Of a stretch of DNA of 7,434 nucleotides, positions 5,797 through 7,434 are shown piece after piece. The translations under genes and the position numbers were made by a program. The stretch spans positions 1 through 7,434 of the forward strand of contig JAGGUS010000245.1 of assembly GCA_021158375.1 (NCBI GenBank), in the 5' to 3' direction. Position 1 is the first letter of the stretch. Each line of letters opens with the position of its first letter. The DNA comes from Thermoprotei archaeon (GTDB lineage: Archaea; Thermoproteota; Thermoprotei; QMSL01; B3-G16). Below the pieces are notes generated by a model, which saw only the letters and a list, made by a program, of their open reading frames with translations, did no database searches and had not been told where the DNA came from.

Positions 5797-7289
5797 AAAC
5801 ATGTATTACAGTACCTAATGATGTAAGCGTACTGCGCTCCTTTATAGATGGCTCACTAGTGATTAAAGACAGAGATAAAGTAGAACATAGCATCTTAATT
5901 GGGGAAATAATACCCACCAACGAGGCATTTCGTATACACATTGACGAACTAAAACTCAATATTGCCGTTGTAGGCTATATATACGATGCTATAAATACTA
6001 ACTTCAAGATAGTTGAAGAAGCTTGGGAAATAGGACATTCCTATTTGATCCTGGATCTTCACGGTTATTACACAAAGCTAATGAACGTTATACCATCAGT
6101 TAAGATATTTAGAGCCGGTATAGACTTTGCTATCCCGCTCTTTGATCCATATCCTCTAGATCCAGAGGTCTACTTCAATGCGCTCGTAAAACTAATGGCC
6201 GTTTACTTAGACCTAGGGAATATCGAACAACGTCTATTATACTCTGGACTCATGGAACTTCATGAGAAAGTAGGAAGTAAAGCAGGTATAGTGGACTTCC
6301 TTGTTACGATACAGGATATAGAGGAATCGCCAACGCTGACGATTCAGGAATACTCCAAGATAGATAGCTTGATAAGAGCATTGGCACCTATGCTTAGGGG
6401 AAGAACGGCAGCTGCATTTTCCCATAAAATGCCATGTGATTTTAGCTCTCTCTTCAATGGCCTAACTGTAATAGACATGTCCAGAATGGCTTCAAATTAC
6501 AGACCACTCATGGCAGCCTTACTCTTGTTAAAAGGCCTATGTTTAGGGAGGAGCTGTATGGTGTTAATAGACGAGGCTTCATCGATATTTCCACATAATG
6601 AAGGTAATGCGCTACATGATCTCTTCTCGGCAATAGATAAAGGCAGACAAAATGGAGTATTCCTACATATATCCTCAAGCACGATTCATGCCCTATCACC
6701 GAACATTATAAGCCGTATAGGAACTTTCATAGTACACAGAACAATAGACTACTATGACCTCAGGCTAATAGAGCAAGTTTCACATAATATTGAGACGGAC
6801 ATTTCCGCTAATGAAGCGCTCTTCTTCTCGATTAGCGGCAGGATCGCTACAGTAAGGATTCATAAATCCCTTGCACAAGACTATACAGTTCCTTCTGATG
6901 AGGAAATAGAAGCACATATGAAGGCCCTGGGGATAAAATTAGCAAGGTTAGAGGAAGTCAAGCAGGTTAAAATAACATTGCTTGAACGTGACTTTAGGGA
7001 TAGCGCTAATTGTGTCTATATGCTATTGAAGGCATCAACAGAACAAGTATTAACGAGAGGCGAAGCAATAACTCTATTAACTGATAAAGGACTGCCATCC
7101 GATGTAGCATCAAGACTTCTAGATGCGATACAGGCTTTAGGATATCTTAGAGAGGATTACGTAAGCGGAAGGCGGGTATTGCTCTTAACGAGAAAGGGCT
7201 CTCTTGCTATCAGCGAATATGAAGATAAGGTGAAATCTGCCGAAGCAGAAAAACTCCTTAAAAACATAAGGGGTGGTATAAATGAGTAA
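5793..7289 (+). CDS. HerA/VirB4-type (DUF87-like) ATPase homologue with degenerate Walker A and C-terminal winged helix
   Basis: The 498-residue protein follows the HerA/VirB4 motor plan. A strand, IAVVG, ends at G61. SYLILDLHGYY (83-93) replaces the usual DPKGEY strand, and RAGIDFAIPLFDP (107-119) matches the G-D-iNPLD turn. GLTVIDMSRM follows at 223-232, then Walker B MVLIDEASSIFP with D260 and E261. GRQNG (284-288) and IISRIGTFIVHR (305-316) complete the pattern. The P-loop is lost: after G61 the sequence is YIYDAINTN, with no GK[ST], and the TQ sensor region reads SSST. ATP hydrolysis is therefore doubtful, although nucleotide or partner binding could persist. Residues from about 400 to 478 form a winged helix ending in RRVLLLTRKG, suggesting DNA contact. 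No membrane segment is visible, so the upstream overlapping membrane protein may anchor it. DNA transport, pilus or secretion, or recombination support are all possible; function is unknown. Confidence 0.85.
   Translation: MKTCITVPNDVSVLRSFIDGSLVIKDRDKVEHSILIGEIIPTNEAFRIHIDELKLNIAVVGYIYDAINTNFKIVEEAWEIGHSYLILDLHGYYTKLMNVIPSVKIFRAGIDFAIPLFDPYPLDPEVYFNALVKLMAVYLDLGNIEQRLLYSGLMELHEKVGSKAGIVDFLVTIQDIEESPTLTIQEYSKIDSLIRALAPMLRGRTAAAFSHKMPCDFSSLFNGLTVIDMSRMASNYRPLMAALLLLKGLCLGRSCMVLIDEASSIFPHNEGNALHDLFSAIDKGRQNGVFLHISSSTIHALSPNIISRIGTFIVHRTIDYYDLRLIEQVSHNIETDISANEALFFSISGRIATVRIHKSLAQDYTVPSDEEIEAHMKALGIKLARLEEVKQVKITLLERDFRDSANCVYMLLKASTEQVLTRGEAITLLTDKGLPSDVASRLLDAIQALGYLREDYVSGRRVLLLTRKGSLAISEYEDKVKSAEAEKLLKNIRGGINE
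7270..7277 (+). promoter_or_regulatory. Ribosome binding site of the right-edge gene
   Basis: GGGGTGGT, inside the end of the ATPase-like gene, has GGTG 6 nt before ATG 7282, in keeping with the other sites in this window. It supports a real downstream gene in a different frame. Confidence 0.55.
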
Positions 7290-7434
7290 GGTGAAATGGC
7301 TATCGAAAATGAAGGCTAGATGGTTCGTAGCTCGTCACGGTTCTAAGTTCGTATACGTAGAACTCAAAGGTACTGTGAAGAACGCTACCCCTCTAATAAT
7401 TAGGACGATAAAGGTAATAAGCAAAGGAGGGAAA
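7282..7434 (+). CDS. Basic protein of unknown function, 3' end beyond the window
   Basis: The frame from ATG 7282 stays open for 51 codons to the right edge, and the start overlaps the ATPase-like gene by 8 bp behind a good ribosome binding site. The visible product is strongly basic (ten Lys and three Arg), begins MSKVKWLSKMKARWFVARHG, and has a strand-like KFVYVEL and PLIIRTIKVI pattern without a membrane segment. No family is recognisable from so short a piece. The tight overlap makes it a third member of the operon; it could be a small nucleic-acid-binding protein or the N-terminal beta domain of something larger. Confidence 0.65.
   Translation, partial: MSKVKWLSKMKARWFVARHGSKFVYVELKGTVKNATPLIIRTIKVISKGGK

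Noticed and set aside
6237..6699. Minus-strand open frames of about 60 codons inside the ATPase-like gene
   Set aside because: They are antisense to a continuous conserved fold, have low-complexity compositions unlike the neighbouring proteins, and lack start signals.
5101..7289. The operon as a disrupted single VirB4 gene caused by a frameshift
   Set aside because: The junction has a full ribosome binding site and an ATGA overlap, each product is complete with its own domain boundary, and the second protein starts before its motor domain, so it reads as two genes by design.

Overview
The window looks like a gene-dense piece of a hyperthermophilic archaeal chromosome, most likely Thermoproteota (Crenarchaeota). 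The grounds are AT-rich coding sequence, very short or overlapping gene junctions, GGTGAT-type ribosome binding sites, frequent TTG starts, TATA-like rather than -10/-35 promoters, an archaeal-style HypF/HycI pair, and a HerA/VirB4-type ATPase with a winged-helix tail. I cannot name a genus from sequence alone.

Layout. Bases 1-2598 (+) carry hypF, which enters from beyond the left edge so that its acylphosphatase domain is missing, followed by an overlapping hydrogenase maturation protease gene. Both serve [NiFe] hydrogenase maturation: HypF makes the CN ligand precursor from carbamoyl phosphate, and the protease trims the large subunit after nickel insertion. Bases 4948-2585 (-) carry three same-strand genes in the order membrane-anchored winged-helix protein, ornithine carbamoyltransferase, arginine deiminase-like hydrolase. 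The deiminase gene overlaps the protease gene tail to tail by 14 bp. The arginine pair could take arginine to citrulline and on to ornithine plus carbamoyl phosphate, the substrate HypF consumes, so a metabolic link across the convergent junction is plausible but unproven.

A 152-bp divergent intergenic region (4949-5100) holds TATA-like elements in both directions, a GC-rich island with a tandem octamer, and a 7-bp inverted repeat. From 5101 (+) runs a tightly coupled operon of at least three genes: a protein with a membrane hairpin and a soluble domain; a 498-residue HerA/VirB4-type ATPase homologue that keeps Walker B but has lost the Walker A lysine loop and ends in a winged helix; and the start of a basic protein that runs off the right edge. 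This operon is the most unusual part. It resembles a VirB4-like protein split into a membrane-anchored part and a degenerate motor part, perhaps the non-catalytic half of a DNA-handling or secretion complex.

No tRNA, rRNA, CRISPR array, insertion sequence or broken gene was found. The three clean intergenic gaps are 12, 36 and 152 bp, so no gene-free stretch exceeds 300 bp.
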